64,000 nt of DNA. It comes from Lingula anatina. Lineage: Eukaryota; Brachiopoda; Lingulata; Lingulida; Lingulidae. The notes below the pieces were generated by a model, which was not told the DNA's origin, made no database searches, and worked only from the letters and a program-made list of their open reading frames with translations. The DNA lies in assembly GCF_001039355.2 (NCBI RefSeq), contig NW_019774914.1, forward strand, positions 186,001-250,000. The letters run 5' to 3'. The translations under genes and the position numbers were made by a program. Below, in pieces: positions 1 through 11,810 of the stretch. Numbering within the stretch: the first letter of the stretch is position 1; each line of letters opens with the position of its first letter.

Positions 1-44
1 ATACTGATGGCCTGTAAATATTGGAAAGTTTTTTTCAACAGTCT

Positions 45-45
45 T

Positions 46-84
<39 letters not shown>
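45..84. repeat. (TTTA)n microsatellite
   Basis: About ten tandem copies of TTTA near the left edge of the window. Simple repeat with no coding content. Confidence 0.95.
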
Positions 85-449
85 TCTTATTATTACTTTT
101 TTTGCAGTGTTGTCAAAAAAAGTTTATTTTGAGTTGAAACTTTGTACCCACAAACTAAAAATTCCTAGTTTATCTTATTATATGACTATTAAAAATTGAT
201 ACAGCAGTGTTAAGTTAGATATCTTCATTAGAAAGGTTTGATCTTTTAAAAGCTTTTAGATTAAATATTTGAAAAATCAGATAGCAACTTTTATTGTTCT
301 TGTTAAAGATTTTGTAATTTTTCTCTTTTGTTGTTGTTGAATCAAACTTCAACTTTGTCATTTTATTACACTCACACTGTGAGTGCCCTGTTATTGACTG
401 GTTTAATTGTTTTAGTTAGAATATGTTCTTAGTTTGTTTTTTTAATCAG

Positions 450-645
450 ATACAGTCAAGTAGCTTTTTCTGTTGCCAAGTAACTTATAGTAAGATACAG
501 TTTATGGTTTTATAACTTCATTTTATTTCTGTAAAGTAAGTAAACTAATACAGTCAAGTAGCTTTTTTTGTTGCCAAGTAACTTATAGTAAGATACAGTT
601 TATGGTTTTATAACTTCATTTTATTTCTGTAAAGTAAGTAAACTA
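450..645. repeat. 98-bp direct tandem duplication
   Basis: The segment starting ATACAGTCAAGTAGCTTTTT at 450 is repeated almost exactly from 548, giving two adjacent units of 98 bp that both end in a GTAAGTAAACTA-like stretch. Near-identity implies a recent duplication. No coding potential is seen in it. Confidence 0.9.
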
Positions 646-1382
646 CAGTTTGAAGAAAACTGTTTATAATAAGATAGAAAGGTGCATCAATGGTGCAATT
701 TCTTAGATATACCAGTAGAAAAGATGTTTTAAAAGGTTTTAAATCTTAATTTTATACCTATCATATATCTCAAACTTGATAACCATATTTTATTCAGATG
801 TGCAAGTGGCACGTTTTTACATACGGTGTATATTATATGGAAGAAGAGAGATGCTTGAATGTTATCAGGAAAGTTATATCCTTGGAAGACATTTTAGATA
901 TCCATTCACCAAGGCACTTTTTGTTACTTTTAAAGGAAAAAAGTTCAAAGCGGTTTTAGTAAATGTTGTATTTTAATGTAGCAGCATCATTTAGCAGCAG
1001 CATCAGCTGACTTAAGTATATATTTTTAAATTGTGTTTATGTGGAAGTAAATTAAAAGTTCAAGTTTTGTTTTATAAGTTTAAAGTTTTCAAAAAAATAT
1101 AAATTTTGCTAAAGTTTCAGTGCAAGTTTTGTGCAAGTTGCACAGTTTCATATTTGATTCCCAAATATCTTTATTTTTAGATCCCTGTTTTATTTCATGT
1201 ATTTTTGTAATAAATATTTGAAACATTATGTAGTGAGATTGCTGTGTAAGAAGTTGTGAGTATAATTCCTACTTCTTGTATGAAAAGATGTGCCTATTTT
1301 TATGGTCTGTCGAAAAGTTTTTACTTCAAGTTCTCCCATCCTCTTAGTTTTCTGACAAACCAAAACACAACTGTATTAGCCA

Positions 1383-1501
1383 GGGATGAGACTATCGGTG
1401 GATTTCCGACTTTTGGGAGCCAAAAATATCAGTGGCCTAGGCGAACCCGTGGACTCCACGCCACATTTTCCGACTTTTTCACTAAATGGTAGTCTCATCC
1501 C
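1383..1501. mobile_element. MITE-like element, family A copy 1
   Basis: A 119-bp segment bounded by perfect 12-bp terminal inverted repeats, GGGATGAGACTA at 1383-1394 and its complement at 1490-1501. A second copy lies in inverted orientation near 11216-11346, with matching interior sequence. It is too short to encode a transposase, so it would be non-autonomous. No clear target-site duplication was resolved, so the superfamily is not assigned. Confidence 0.75.
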
Positions 1502-2630
1502 AGACCAGCAAATGTTCAATAATATTAAGTTATCAAATAAAGCAAAAACGGTTAATTTAATAATGACAATATTCTGCTCGAGGTAAACTTGGATGAAATT
1601 TACCTGTATATAAATTAGTATTTATATAGTGAAGGGAACATTTAATCCACCTCAACTAAGATATAAATTAAGTGACTACTAAGAAAACTTACAATGGCTT
1701 GGTATTAGGGAATACATCCTGCTATGCAACTCCAAACAACTTAAAACAACAACGGGTTACTTTGAGCAAGGCCTTATTTTTAACAAAATAGGGTATACAT
1801 ACCACAATCATCTGCAAAAGGCCAATAAAATATAACATCACTTTTGTGAATATAAAACAATAACGCTGATTTTCTAAGGAAACTTTTTTTGACCAAACAA
1901 AGCAACACTGCAAATTTGAAGTAAAAAAAAAACTCTGCTAGGGGGTGATAAAGTAACGTGTGCTGATTGAACATAGTTGGAAAAACTCAGCAAGTATGAT
2001 GTGTGAATCTGAATATGGTTCTACTATTGTTACTGGCAGGGCATTTCTGATTTCTAAATTCTAGTGGATTTGACCTCTGTTTCAAGGTGAAACGGGCCAA
2101 AATTATTTTAAGTGGGATTTTTTTGCAAAAAAATTATTTGTGCCCGAATCCGAAACCGCTATTAAATCCCAATGCACTGCAGAAGTAGGTTTCCTCAGAG
2201 GTCGTCTTGCATAGCCAAGTCGGAGATTCGTTTCATTATCTGAAGTTTTCATTATTAAAAAAATTAGCACGGTGCATGAATGTTTTTTCTTTTTAATTCG
2301 GTTAAAATACTACCACTTGGCCGATTTTGATAGTTTATTTATTCACTTCCCATCTATTCAATTCTATTCTAATAATGCGTTTATTTATTTTATCGCTAAA
2401 TTTTTACATTATGGTCGACTGGTGTAGTATTTTAGATCGTTTTACACTGGATCAATATAGTTAACAGATAAAAAAAGACAGCAGAGATTATGCCCGTACA
2501 GTTTGTAGATTACATGCACTGTTGGTGTTATTCTCGTAAATGACTAACTTTATTTGCATATATGCCAGATAGAACTGCATTATTATCGCCATTTCTGTGA
2601 TGCTGAAGATTGAGCACGCACAAGCGTATG

Positions 2631-2634
2631 CACA

Positions 2635-2672
<38 letters not shown>
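2631..2672. repeat. (CA)n microsatellite
   Basis: A tract of CA dinucleotides interrupted once by a T near 2641. On the complementary strand it produces a spurious Cys/Val reading frame. Confidence 0.95.
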
Positions 2673-2677
<5 letters not shown>

Positions 2678-2733
2678 AGACAATCCGCTTAGATACATGT
2701 ACCGACTGCAGCAGAGAAGATAATTTCTGTTCC

Positions 2734-2747
2734 CCACCAGATGGCGC
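2734..2747 (+). promoter_or_regulatory. CTCF-like motif
   Basis: CCACCAGATGGCGC fits the conserved bilaterian CTCF core CCASYAGRKGGCRS at every position. A 14-bp match in 64 kb can arise by chance, and binding cannot be judged from sequence. Confidence 0.4.
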
Positions 2748-3455
2748 TATAGAACGGTTTGGTTTGTCAAACCTGGCAAAAACTGCTCAGATTGCAGCAT
2801 GCAGTAAACCATATAAGGATAGCTTGTGACCTACATAATGCCATTTTACTTTGGAGTGTGTAAGGGTATGAAGCTTAATTTAATTAATTTAATGTAGTGT
2901 TTTTTTAAATATCCGGGAAACAAAAGCTTTCTGTGCCTTACTATTTTAGAACATTGTTAATCAAATTTTGTCTGTCAAATTCTGGTAATTGATAAATAGA
3001 AAAGGCGGCCACCTAGCCTTCCTACCTTCTACTCCGGTGGATCATTTGAAACCTGAACCCTTGGAAGAGATATCACTTCTTCTACCGTTCTGAGTGACCA
3101 GGGTGTGGATGCGAGGCGGTCAGGATTCTAAGTATATGGATATTTCAGTTTTAACCGATTTAACGAAAAGTTTCAAGACAAAGGTTTTAGGTATTTGTCT
3201 AAAACTTATCTTTGATGCATTTTAAAAATTGTTTTGACGGCTGCATGTTGAACACTGGGTTTTGCCACTTACTAATATTTTCCCCACGTGATATTTTGTG
3301 TTTTATTTCATCACGTAGGCCTACCTCATGACAGTGAAAATTGCAGCTGTGCCTCATGTTAACTACACAGGATTTTAATCTAAATCGGTAGAATTAGTAG
3401 TGGCAGTAAAGTTTTACATGCGAAATAGACAAGATGGGGAAAATTTTGTGAAATG

Positions 3456-3576
3456 TACCCTCTACCAGGGCCGCAGTTATTCTGTGGATGTTTATGACAG
3501 TGCAGAGACCATCTATTTAACCAGAGACATCTCTAATATCTAGTGAAAAATCAATCTGTGGCCCTGGTAGAGGGTA
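3456..3576. mobile_element. 121-bp MITE with 9-bp target-site duplication (MULE-like)
   Basis: Terminal inverted repeats of 21 bp (3456-3476 and 3556-3576; one mismatch, beginning TACCCTCTACCAGGGCC) are flanked on both sides by the identical 9-mer TGTGAAATG (3447-3455 and 3577-3585). A 9-bp target-site duplication with long inverted ends is typical of Mutator-like DNA transposons. The 79-bp interior has no coding capacity, so the element is non-autonomous. Its clean ends indicate a fairly recent insertion. Confidence 0.85.
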
Positions 3577-3830
3577 TGTGAAATGGCTCTTTACAAATTT
3601 TGGATGTTGAAATTTAGTGGTTTTGATAACGTTGTCATAATTATAGTACAGCAAAATAGTCACAATTGAAATTACAGAACTGGATAAAGATTTAGTGATA
3701 TACTTTCTAATTTTGGCATGATTTTACAAATTGCACCACGATATGTAACATTTCGATCCATTGAAGTATGTGGCCTAGTTAATAGTTACACTGCTTTTCG
3801 CGTGACTGATTATGAAAGCAGTCATTTTGA

Positions 3831-4041
3831 AGACATAGGGGGCGAATTGCTAGCACCAATTTGCAAGTAATGTTTGAACGTAATTTTAATATTTCTCATT
3901 TATGGGTAATGTCAATATCACGTTGTCTAATCAAAACGCTCTGTCCAAAGCAATTTACCATGATTTTTACCTTTAAACTTTAAGGCATAGTAACAAAACT
4001 GGTTTTATTTCGCCAAAAAATAAAACTGCCCCCTATGCCTT
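3831..4041. mobile_element. MITE-like element, family C copy 1
   Basis: Inverted ends carry the core GCATAGGGGGC (left form ACATAGGGGGCGAATT, right form complementary to CATAGGGGGCAGTTTT), about 210 bp apart. The same terminal core bounds a second element at 41255-41421 inside an NAE1 intron. It is non-coding and non-autonomous. Element ends are good to within a few bases. Confidence 0.65.
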
Positions 4042-6270
4042 TAAACATGTTTTACTATAATTATGAGTTTGCTTCCCCGACGTTTGTAAAACTATTTGCG
4101 GTATTCTTCAGCAAGGCAGCAAGTTGTGACTTGACGTTCATTCAATGCAAATATAATGCTCAAAAATACGGAAAACTTTTATAGTCCAGGAAAACTCGCA
4201 AATGAAGCTCAATCTGACCTTTTCACCAAAAGACAAAAAAGCTACCTTGAAAACTCTGTTCACGTAATTTTGTACATTTGGTGATTTATGTTACGTCCTT
4301 TAAAATGCTTTGAATAGAAATTAAACATACTGAAGCAGTCTTGAGTTATTGATCTTACAAATAAAACGTAATCAGTTCAGTCCATTTTTAGATTTGTTTA
4401 GTGCTTAGTTGACAAATTCTATCAAAAGACTAAAAGATTTGCATACTGTCTATTTTCAAAATAGCGAGCATTTCACTCGTCACTCGGAACTTGGCATTTA
4501 CAATATTGCTTCGAACTCCTGGAATTAATTTCTAAAAGGCATGTAATGTTAGACCTTTAATAAATAAATAAATAAATAAAAAGGAAATTTCTGCAATTTT
4601 CATTTTAGGTTTACTTTATCCAAAAACCCGAAAACTACGATCTGTAAACCCCGTGTGGGGTTCCAAATTTCTTATAATTCTATCGCCACGTGTGAAATTC
4701 ACAAGTCTTTATCTCCATAGCTAGGGTGACTTAAAATATAGTTACTTAAAACTCATATCTATATAATCTTTTGAAGCTTGAAAACTTGCTGTCTTGTTGA
4801 GTGAAAAGTGTCATTTTTACAGACCATGGTCGATCATTTTGTTTAAGTAATGGAGAATATAAAGTTCACACATTTAAGACTCAATTTACAAAAATTGCTT
4901 GAAGTTGCAAACTGATTTGGCTAATCCAAGTCTACTTGTTAAACTGCATAAAAAGAACATGGACATATTTAACGATTTTTGTTATTTATGTAAATTTGCT
5001 TAGGTGGATTGTAATCTTAATATTATGTTTTTCAAAAGTTAAGGTGAGTAGTATGTGATATATATTTTTGTAATTATTTGTTAATTATGGCTTGCATTTG
5101 TGGCATAAATTTGCTGAACAGATCTCACTTTTGCATAAAGATGAACGGAACAGTCATCTGATTCAAATTTTCCCATTTTCAAAACTGCTGCTTTTAAAAA
5201 TTCTATCTCGGCACCATCTTCAGTATATCGAGCAGCAGATACAGAAAATATATTTATGATCTCGCATGAGCACATTATTTATGTTCAGAAAGTTGCGAAC
5301 CGTTTGTTACACATCTTTGGACTTTAAAATATAAATGCAAGATGTTATAAATATTTTGTTATAAATGATTTGCCCCTCCATTTTGCCCAGGTTTGATAAT
5401 TACACATGTTATAATTGCTAAAATGTTTTTGTTCAATAATTATTGTCTCTAGGGGATTTTTTGTCAGATTTCTCATTGTAGTGTATCTCTTGTAGTGTAT
5501 TTGAACGTATCGGTTGTTGTTAAATGTTGAAATTTATTTCACAAACGGCTTGTGACAGTTTTTTGCAAAACATAGTGAACGTTTTTTCTTTCCCAGCAAT
5601 AACTGTCTGGGTTTTATGTCGTATTAAATGTGGAAAAGCCATATTCTGAAAAATTCACAGCACCTTATGCACCCAAAATCTCACAGCACCCCAAACAAAA
5701 ACAATGGCAGATACATAGTATTTTGAAAGGATGTCAAATTTTGAAATTCTTAACAATTTGGAGTATTTTTTGCGACTCTTAAAATGATCATTTATCATAT
5801 CAGAGTGAGTTTCTTTCGATTTTTTCCTGCGGTGGTGTGGGGTGAGACAGCAACTTAAGCTGCCGTTGTTTTTGTTAAAAATGAAATTGAAAAATCTTAT
5901 TGTCATCTTTATCAGAGATCAAACATTAGCCAAGTAGTTCATTAGATAGTTTATTTATCAAATGTAACTTGAACGAGTCTTGCAAATATCAATATTTTTG
6001 TTTTACATTTTTGAATATTCAAAACTTATTGTTATTAAAACATATTTTTTAACAAGTGTATGTTTGAAAATATGTAGCAATTTATTTTTCTCGGAATAAA
6101 ATACTTTACAATTATATGCAAAATGACTTATCGTTTTCAATAGCTCGGTGGAACTCTAATGGTGGGGGTTAGATTCGAGTACTTGGAACATTAAATTCTC
6201 TTCTAGAAGTCCTTTTCAAAATTCCCTTTAGTTACTATAAAAGAAAAGTCTACCGGGGGTGGGTGGGTGG
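4042..6270. other. Non-genic stretch
   Basis: AT-rich DNA with a short (AAAT)n run near 4558-4580. No exon with usable splice sites or recognisable peptide was found on either strand. Confidence 0.55.
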
Positions 6271-6285
6271 GTGGGAACACTTGGA

Positions 6286-6500
6286 GGAGTGGATAGCACG
6301 CGTGACTCGGACCCAGCAAGACTTGGGTTCGAAACCTGGCGCTTCTAGGTCCCAACAAATTACCTTTTGCAAAAAAATTCCAAATGAGCGATTTAAATTG
6401 CGACAAGGGGGTCCTACGATGTAAAAAAAGTAAGTCGAGCCAGTGGCTCAGTAGGTAAGACGGCAGAATAGTACGCAAGAGATGAAGGGATCGAGGTGAG
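6286..6500 (+). repeat. tRNA-like / SINE-like segment
   Basis: Two RNA polymerase III-type promoter pairs lie in tandem. The first has an A-box-like TGGATAGCACGCG near 6290 and a B-box-like GGTTCGAAACC at 6326-6336. The second has a good A box, TGGCTCAGTAGG at 6444-6455, and a degenerate B box near 6488-6498. Neither folds into a complete tRNA cloverleaf, so these look like decayed heads of tRNA-derived SINEs or tRNA pseudogenes. A (GGGT)n run lies just upstream at 6255-6275. Confidence 0.5.
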
Positions 6501-6620
6501 CTAGGGAAAAAGACACCACTTTTGCAAGATTTGTACATTTATTATTGTCAAAATGAATCATTTTAAGTATTAAATTTTTTACAAATATAATGAAATATCA
6601 TTTTCTGCTTATTTTATTTT

Positions 6621-6670
6621 GTTTGTCAAGTTTTAATTCATATTAAAATATGAATTAAAACTTGACAAAC
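6621..6670. repeat. 50-bp near-perfect palindrome
   Basis: Two perfectly complementary 24-base arms (6621-6644 and 6647-6670) are separated by the 2-base spacer AA. Transcribed from either strand this would form a tight 24-bp hairpin. No gene was seen around it. Confidence 0.95.
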
Positions 6671-9119
6671 AAAAAGAGATAATATATATATTTGTAAATA
6701 AAACGAAGTCAAAGATTTTATGCATTTTTAACATTATAAGTAAAAGCCGGAATCCATTGATTTATGAAAAAATAAGTTCAAGATCATAACATTTGAGAGA
6801 CTTTGGCAAAAACTGATAATAAACAAAATGGTTTTTTTAAAAACAAATTGGCAACTTTTTATCGAAGTTGACATTAGTACCTTGTTTTTATCGAATTCCA
6901 TCAAATCAAATTCAAAGGTTGTAACAATTTTAAAAATGCAAATAATCTTCTTTGTCATTCGTGCACTAACGCACACACGCATGTAAGCACACCTTGTCCT
7001 GTGTCGTCTTGTTGATATTTGCACACCAAATCGAACAGTAGCCAAATTTTTTTCATGTTGGTAAGATTCCCGGTTGTTTTGCCAATCGATGTTTTTTTTT
7101 TTTTTAAATTCTTTACACTAAATTCGAAAATAAATATAATACATGGTGTAACTGTGGACGAAAATTAACTCTTGCAAAGCATTTGAATCAAGAGCGACAT
7201 AAAGACATGGGCGGTTTACAAGATTATCCAAATCTAAGCCAAATTCAGAATAATATACAAACAAAACTGAAAAAGGTTACGCAAAAGTCAATGTACTTGT
7301 AGTGACTTTTCACATCCACTTAAAATTAACTCCGGTTCTCGGTGTTCGGTGATGACAAAATAACATAACATGCAGGACTGATATCTAACCAAGCCCGTCT
7401 TTCTGAATCACCCCTTACTCCCGAAAAAATTTAATTGTATAAGAATGCAGAACAACTTTATTTAGAGCGCTCCTCCGCACATATTAGGCATTTTTTTTTT
7501 TCACTTTGAAAATTCAAACCAAACGAAGTATTATGGTTTACATACACTTTGGTAGAATATCGATATTAGCGTTAAGAGGAACAAAATAACATTTTTAGAT
7601 GATAATTCCGTAAAATCCTTAAATAACTGAAAAAACTGTTCGAATGTATTTTAGTGTAACAGATAAAATAATAAATCCTATAATGTAAATTTAAAAAATC
7701 TATAGATTTTGCTTAAGAATCATTAATTGTTCACCATCTTTTTGAGCAAAATTGACAAAAGTTGACCGTCTAAAAATTCATTGAATCTTTTTATAATACC
7801 CATTACCTCCCGAAAATTGGGCTCTGCGACAGCTCAAGTGATTTTGAAAATTTGGAATGCAAAAGGCTATGATTAATATCAGTCCTACAGAAACATTTTC
7901 ATGAACAAACGAAATCTAAATGAAGTCCATTTCCCATTTTTTCGACACTTCTGTGTTGTAGTACAAGTCTTAAACGGCATATAAAAAATCACAATCCTGG
8001 ACATTATTTGCAGCCAACTATAGGAACAAGTTTCTTATCATATAAGCAACAAAGATCTCCAGTCTACTACTGCAATATTTCATTAACTTTCATTATTCTT
8101 TTATTTCAGATGGCAATCTTTACGGCAACCCCATGGTTTAACTTTGTTTTAGAAAACAGATATTTGATCCCCGCCCAGCACTGAAAACACCGAGAACCAG
8201 AGGAAGTTTATTCACAGACACAGTTCCATATTCATAATTGTTAAAAGATCGTTATAGTACATGTGGACAATTCTGCAGTAACGTGGGCACATTATGCCCG
8301 TTAACATAATGTTGCGATTTTTAAGGCTTTATACGCTTTATTAACTGTGTCTTTTGTAGATTTTCATCTCTTCCTTTTTTCGACTGAACACACGATAAAT
8401 GTTATTAAAAGTTTCCTATATGCATTTTAGGTAATGGGTTTGAAATGTCTTTCCTTCCAAGATTTCAATATCAAGTTCACAGTGAGGTGTCAAGGTGCAG
8501 ATTTGTCCACACGTATTTTCAGTGACAAATAGAAAACATTTATCTTCTTGGAAATTAACATATGATAATTTTAAAACAATCACTCTATTATTTTTATACA
8601 GACATTACATCTGTTAAATGAGAACTTCAAATATAACGTTTCAGGTTGGAAAAGGGACGGATTTCAACCCCGGCCCAAAAGTATACATAAATTACCGTCG
8701 TAACACGATGATCAGATAGAGCACGGTACAACGACATAGTAACATACAATTACCAAAAGAAGCAAACCAGCATAATGCAGGGCATACACTTAGTATGGAT
8801 TTAATTTCTGTGTATACTTAAGTATGGATTATATTTCTACGAGAAGTTTCATAAATAAAACTAGACAGCAAAGCTGACAAATATACAGACACAATACAGG
8901 AAACAAGGCAGCAAAACTGACAAATGTTCAGACATTCCGACGCAGAAAAGAGTGCCTCAAATAAGTTTGGCCAATTTTGATGCACTATTATATAATTACT
9001 CTTATCCTCTAACATTATGTACAACAGGTAACATGAATATAAAAAAACTAGCGAGTAATTCAGTTTCATGGGCTATTAAAGCCACTGAAAATGCTAATGT
9101 GTGAGAAAATGAAATATTC
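6671..9119. other. Non-genic stretch
   Basis: No exon is supported. A short local duplication of CAGCAAAGCTGACAAAT-type sequence occurs around 8868-8925. The remaining open frames are AT-driven and match no family I recognise. Confidence 0.5.
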
Positions 9120-9170
9120 AAACAAACAAACTAACAAATAAACAAACAAACAAGCAAACAAACAAACAAC
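9120..9170. repeat. (AAAC)n microsatellite
   Basis: Imperfect AAAC repeats directly before a 151-bp tandem duplication. Confidence 0.9.
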
Positions 9171-9470
9171 AGAATAATTACCGTAAACGTAATCCAATCA
9201 TGCCGATTTTCGAAAGCAACCTGCTTCTTTGTCAAACAAGGCCAGTCAGTAAAATAAAAGTAAAATAAAAATATGATTTGGAAGTTATGGGGCAAACGTC
9301 ACCAAAATTGTGCAAAAAAACAGAATAATTACCATAAATGTGAACGTACCATGCCGATTTTCGAAAGCAACCTGCTTCTTTGCCAAACAAAGCCACCCAG
9401 TAAATTTAATGTAAAACAAAAATACGGTTTGGCAGTTATGGGGCAAACGTCATGTGTCGGACAGCGACGG
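9171..9470. repeat. 151-bp tandem duplication
   Basis: Two diverged copies of a unit containing ATGCCGATTTTCGAAAGCAA, at 9200 and again at 9351, give a period of 151 bp. Both copies also share a GTTATGGGGCAAACGTCA-like end. It is followed by a CG-rich AGCGACGGCGACGACACGG motif. It is probably part of a dispersed repeat, and the open frame across it is incidental. Confidence 0.8.
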
Positions 9471-10178
9471 CGACGACACGGACAGACAGACATATCAGAA
9501 TATATACAGACACTTAAAGTGTCCGTATATAAAAAGCTCATTTCATTCGACTAACACTTTCAATTTGATAAACGTTTTGGAGCAGAATGCTTTAACCAAA
9601 AACGACCATAACATTCCGTACTAAACGTCATCCCTGCAAATTAACGAGCAGACAAACGTCGGCATGGGAGGCAAACTTGGCATGGGTGTGGGGTTGTATA
9701 CGTCGAACACGAAACGTGTCCCTGAATAGGACGCTTCTGGTATCTTCGTAAACGCTACTTAGAGTCACTGGAATTAAAGGAATACATATACATCCATGAA
9801 ACAATGTCTAAAGATCTGATAAAGCATTGTATGTTCATTACAGCAATTTGTGTCATCCGTTGCGTTATAATTAACAAATTGCAATTAAACCTTAAAATTA
9901 TACAAATATATATATTTAACCTTCATGGAAAGCTAATGTTATCAGAAACAAAAGGGCGCCCAAAAGGCACTGAGGGAAAGCTAAGAGAAGTATCCTTCAC
10001 GTCAGTTAAATGTCCCATTGGACATTATGCCCAGAGTGCACCATATTTCGGGAAAACATCGTCAATGCAAAACTAAGAAATGCTACAACACATTTTCTAT
10101 CATCTGTACGGAACTTACGAGATACTGAAACCAGTTTCATTGTCATCTTTTCGGCCTACATGTGGTAGTGGCGGTAAT

Positions 10179-10349
10179 ATGGCATGGGACATCCTTCTTC
10201 TCCATCTTTTACTGACCTTGGTCCTATCTGAGCACCTTTCACCAAAACGCTCACCTGATCTACATAATAATGAAGAGGTCACCTACTTTCCGAGCCGAGG
10301 CTTCGGTGTAGTTAGTATGAAAAGGCACAATAAGCCTCCATCTCGATAA
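10179..10349 (+). CDS. candidate small secreted peptide precursor (unrecognised)
   Basis: A 56-codon frame with a strong start context (A at -3, G at +4). The first 17 residues, MAWDILLLHLLLTLVLS, form a hydrophobic stretch like a signal peptide. The remainder is short and polar, with two Lys-Arg sites that would release an internal peptide of about 23 residues ending GFGVVSM, plus a C-terminal remnant HNKPPSR. This layout is that of a neuropeptide or peptide-hormone precursor, but I do not recognise the peptide, it lacks an amidation Gly, and no promoter or extra exon was confirmed. It could be a chance frame. Confidence 0.3.
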   Translation: MAWDILLLHLLLTLVLSEHLSPKRSPDLHNNEEVTYFPSRGFGVVSMKRHNKPPSR

Positions 10350-11215
10350 GAGGATTACGGGTTGATAAAGTCATAATGACACACGCACTTTGTTTTGAAA
10401 ATTCTGAAAGAAAATGTTCGGCGCGTCGTTTCATTAAATAACTTTTAGTAACCGTTAATTGCATAAACTAATTGCTCGAAAATCACGAAGAAAATATACA
10501 ACACGTTGCACAAAAAATACAGGAAATCAGTTTAAGTAATCATTAATTACTTAGTATTAACGAAACGATCAGCATCATAATGTGTCCAATTCTGCAATAC
10601 GCCGTACAGAGCGTCTCTGGGAGATTGTGTACTGATGACGTCACGGTAGACATGCGGTATCATTTAATATTTCACTCCCAAATGCCCAAATCTTTTGCCT
10701 CAAGTATCATTTTGGGCCGTATACACGATAAGTTACAGAACAGTTTTAGAAATAAACAGCCAAAATAATGAATAAATAAAAGTTGTTATTCTAATATATT
10801 TGGGAGACAAAACGTGGGGCAGATTCAGGATGTTTAGATGTTTCTCCGTTCGTTCGAATAGCTGTAAAATTTTTGATATGTAATTATAATTGATACAGCA
10901 CATTGACCAGGGAGAGCGGTGCCATGTATCACTTCCATGGTCCAATTTTAATTAACATTCATGCTTCGTTTTACAAAGAATAAATTATACTTCATGCTTT
11001 TATTTAACTGATACATTTATTCAGTAAAAAATTTGATGTCCTTTGTCTGTATACGGCCGTATAAATTAAAATGAAAACCCCATGCAAATGAAGATTCATC
11101 ATTTATATTTAATGCAAATACAAAATAATATGATCAAAATTTCAATTTGTACATGTTATCTTCCCAGTTGCATTTAATCTACTGTAGTCTTTAAATCAGA
11201 AATGAATATTATCAG
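10350..11215. other. Non-genic stretch
   Basis: No supported gene. A palindromic cAMP-response-type octamer TGACGTCA sits at 10636-10643, with no nearby start that I can assign to it. Confidence 0.5.
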
Positions 11216-11346
11216 TGATGAGACTGCCATTTAGTGAAAAAGTTGGAAAATTTGGCATGAGGTCAAGGGGTCCGCCTGGGCCAATGATATTTTTAACTCC
11301 CAAAATGTAAAAAAATCTGCTGACAGTCAGAAAAATCTCATCCCTG
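11216..11346. mobile_element. MITE-like element, family A copy 2 (inverted)
   Basis: Reverse-complement relative of the element at 1383-1501. It begins GATGAGACTGCCATTTAGTG, shares the interior AACTTTTTCACTAAATGG-type sequence and ends TCTCATCCCT. Its terminal repeats have diverged from each other. Confidence 0.7.
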
Positions 11347-11810
11347 CATTTTACAGCAACAAAGAGTCCATTTTGGGCATCTACAATACCAGCAAACAAT
11401 GTAATGAGCATGGTAAAACACATGCTCTTGAGAATAACATTCAACTCTTTATATATACATATATACATTAATCAAGTGCATATTCATCATGTCCAATCAG
11501 TCTGTTTTATCCTAAGGTTTTCAACTTTAAGTGTAAAGATATACACTGCCTGCAAACAACTTTAAGTAGCCTTGAGTATCAAACCAAGTTCTTTTTACTG
11601 CATAGGACTTCTAAATCACTTGTCTGACTCTATTTCTCCTTTTTTTAACTGTCTAATAGAATCCTGTATCAAACAGGAGGCAGAAAGGCTTTTTTTTCCA
11701 AAGGTTCACCTCAGAACTCAAACCACCTGTTTTACACAACACGAGCAGAATTCCTAGTCATTTTGATTAAAAAAAAAAAACTTCTGACTAAATCCTTCCA
11801 TCACAGTGAC

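Larger units (their letters stand above)
85..3446. other. AT-rich non-genic stretch
   Basis: No convincing exon was found on either strand. The open frames are short, AT-driven and lack partner splice sites or recognisable protein families. Items inside are listed separately: a 98-bp direct duplication, a MITE-like element, a (CA)n tract and a CTCF-like motif. A TATA-like CATATAAGG lies near 2812, with a short ATG-initiated frame starting at about 2838, but no downstream exons could be joined to it. Confidence 0.6.

Noticed and set aside
6326-6336. A genuine tRNA gene at the GGTTCGAAACC B box
   Set aside because: The T-arm and acceptor stems do not pair properly and no full cloverleaf can be drawn.
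6203-6538. 111-residue minus-strand frame
   Set aside because: It runs over the tRNA-like segment and (GGGT)n repeat; composition and context fit repeat DNA.
9273-9554. 93-residue plus-strand frame with Arg-rich centre
   Set aside because: It covers the 151-bp tandem duplication; the Arg run comes from a CGACGG repeat.
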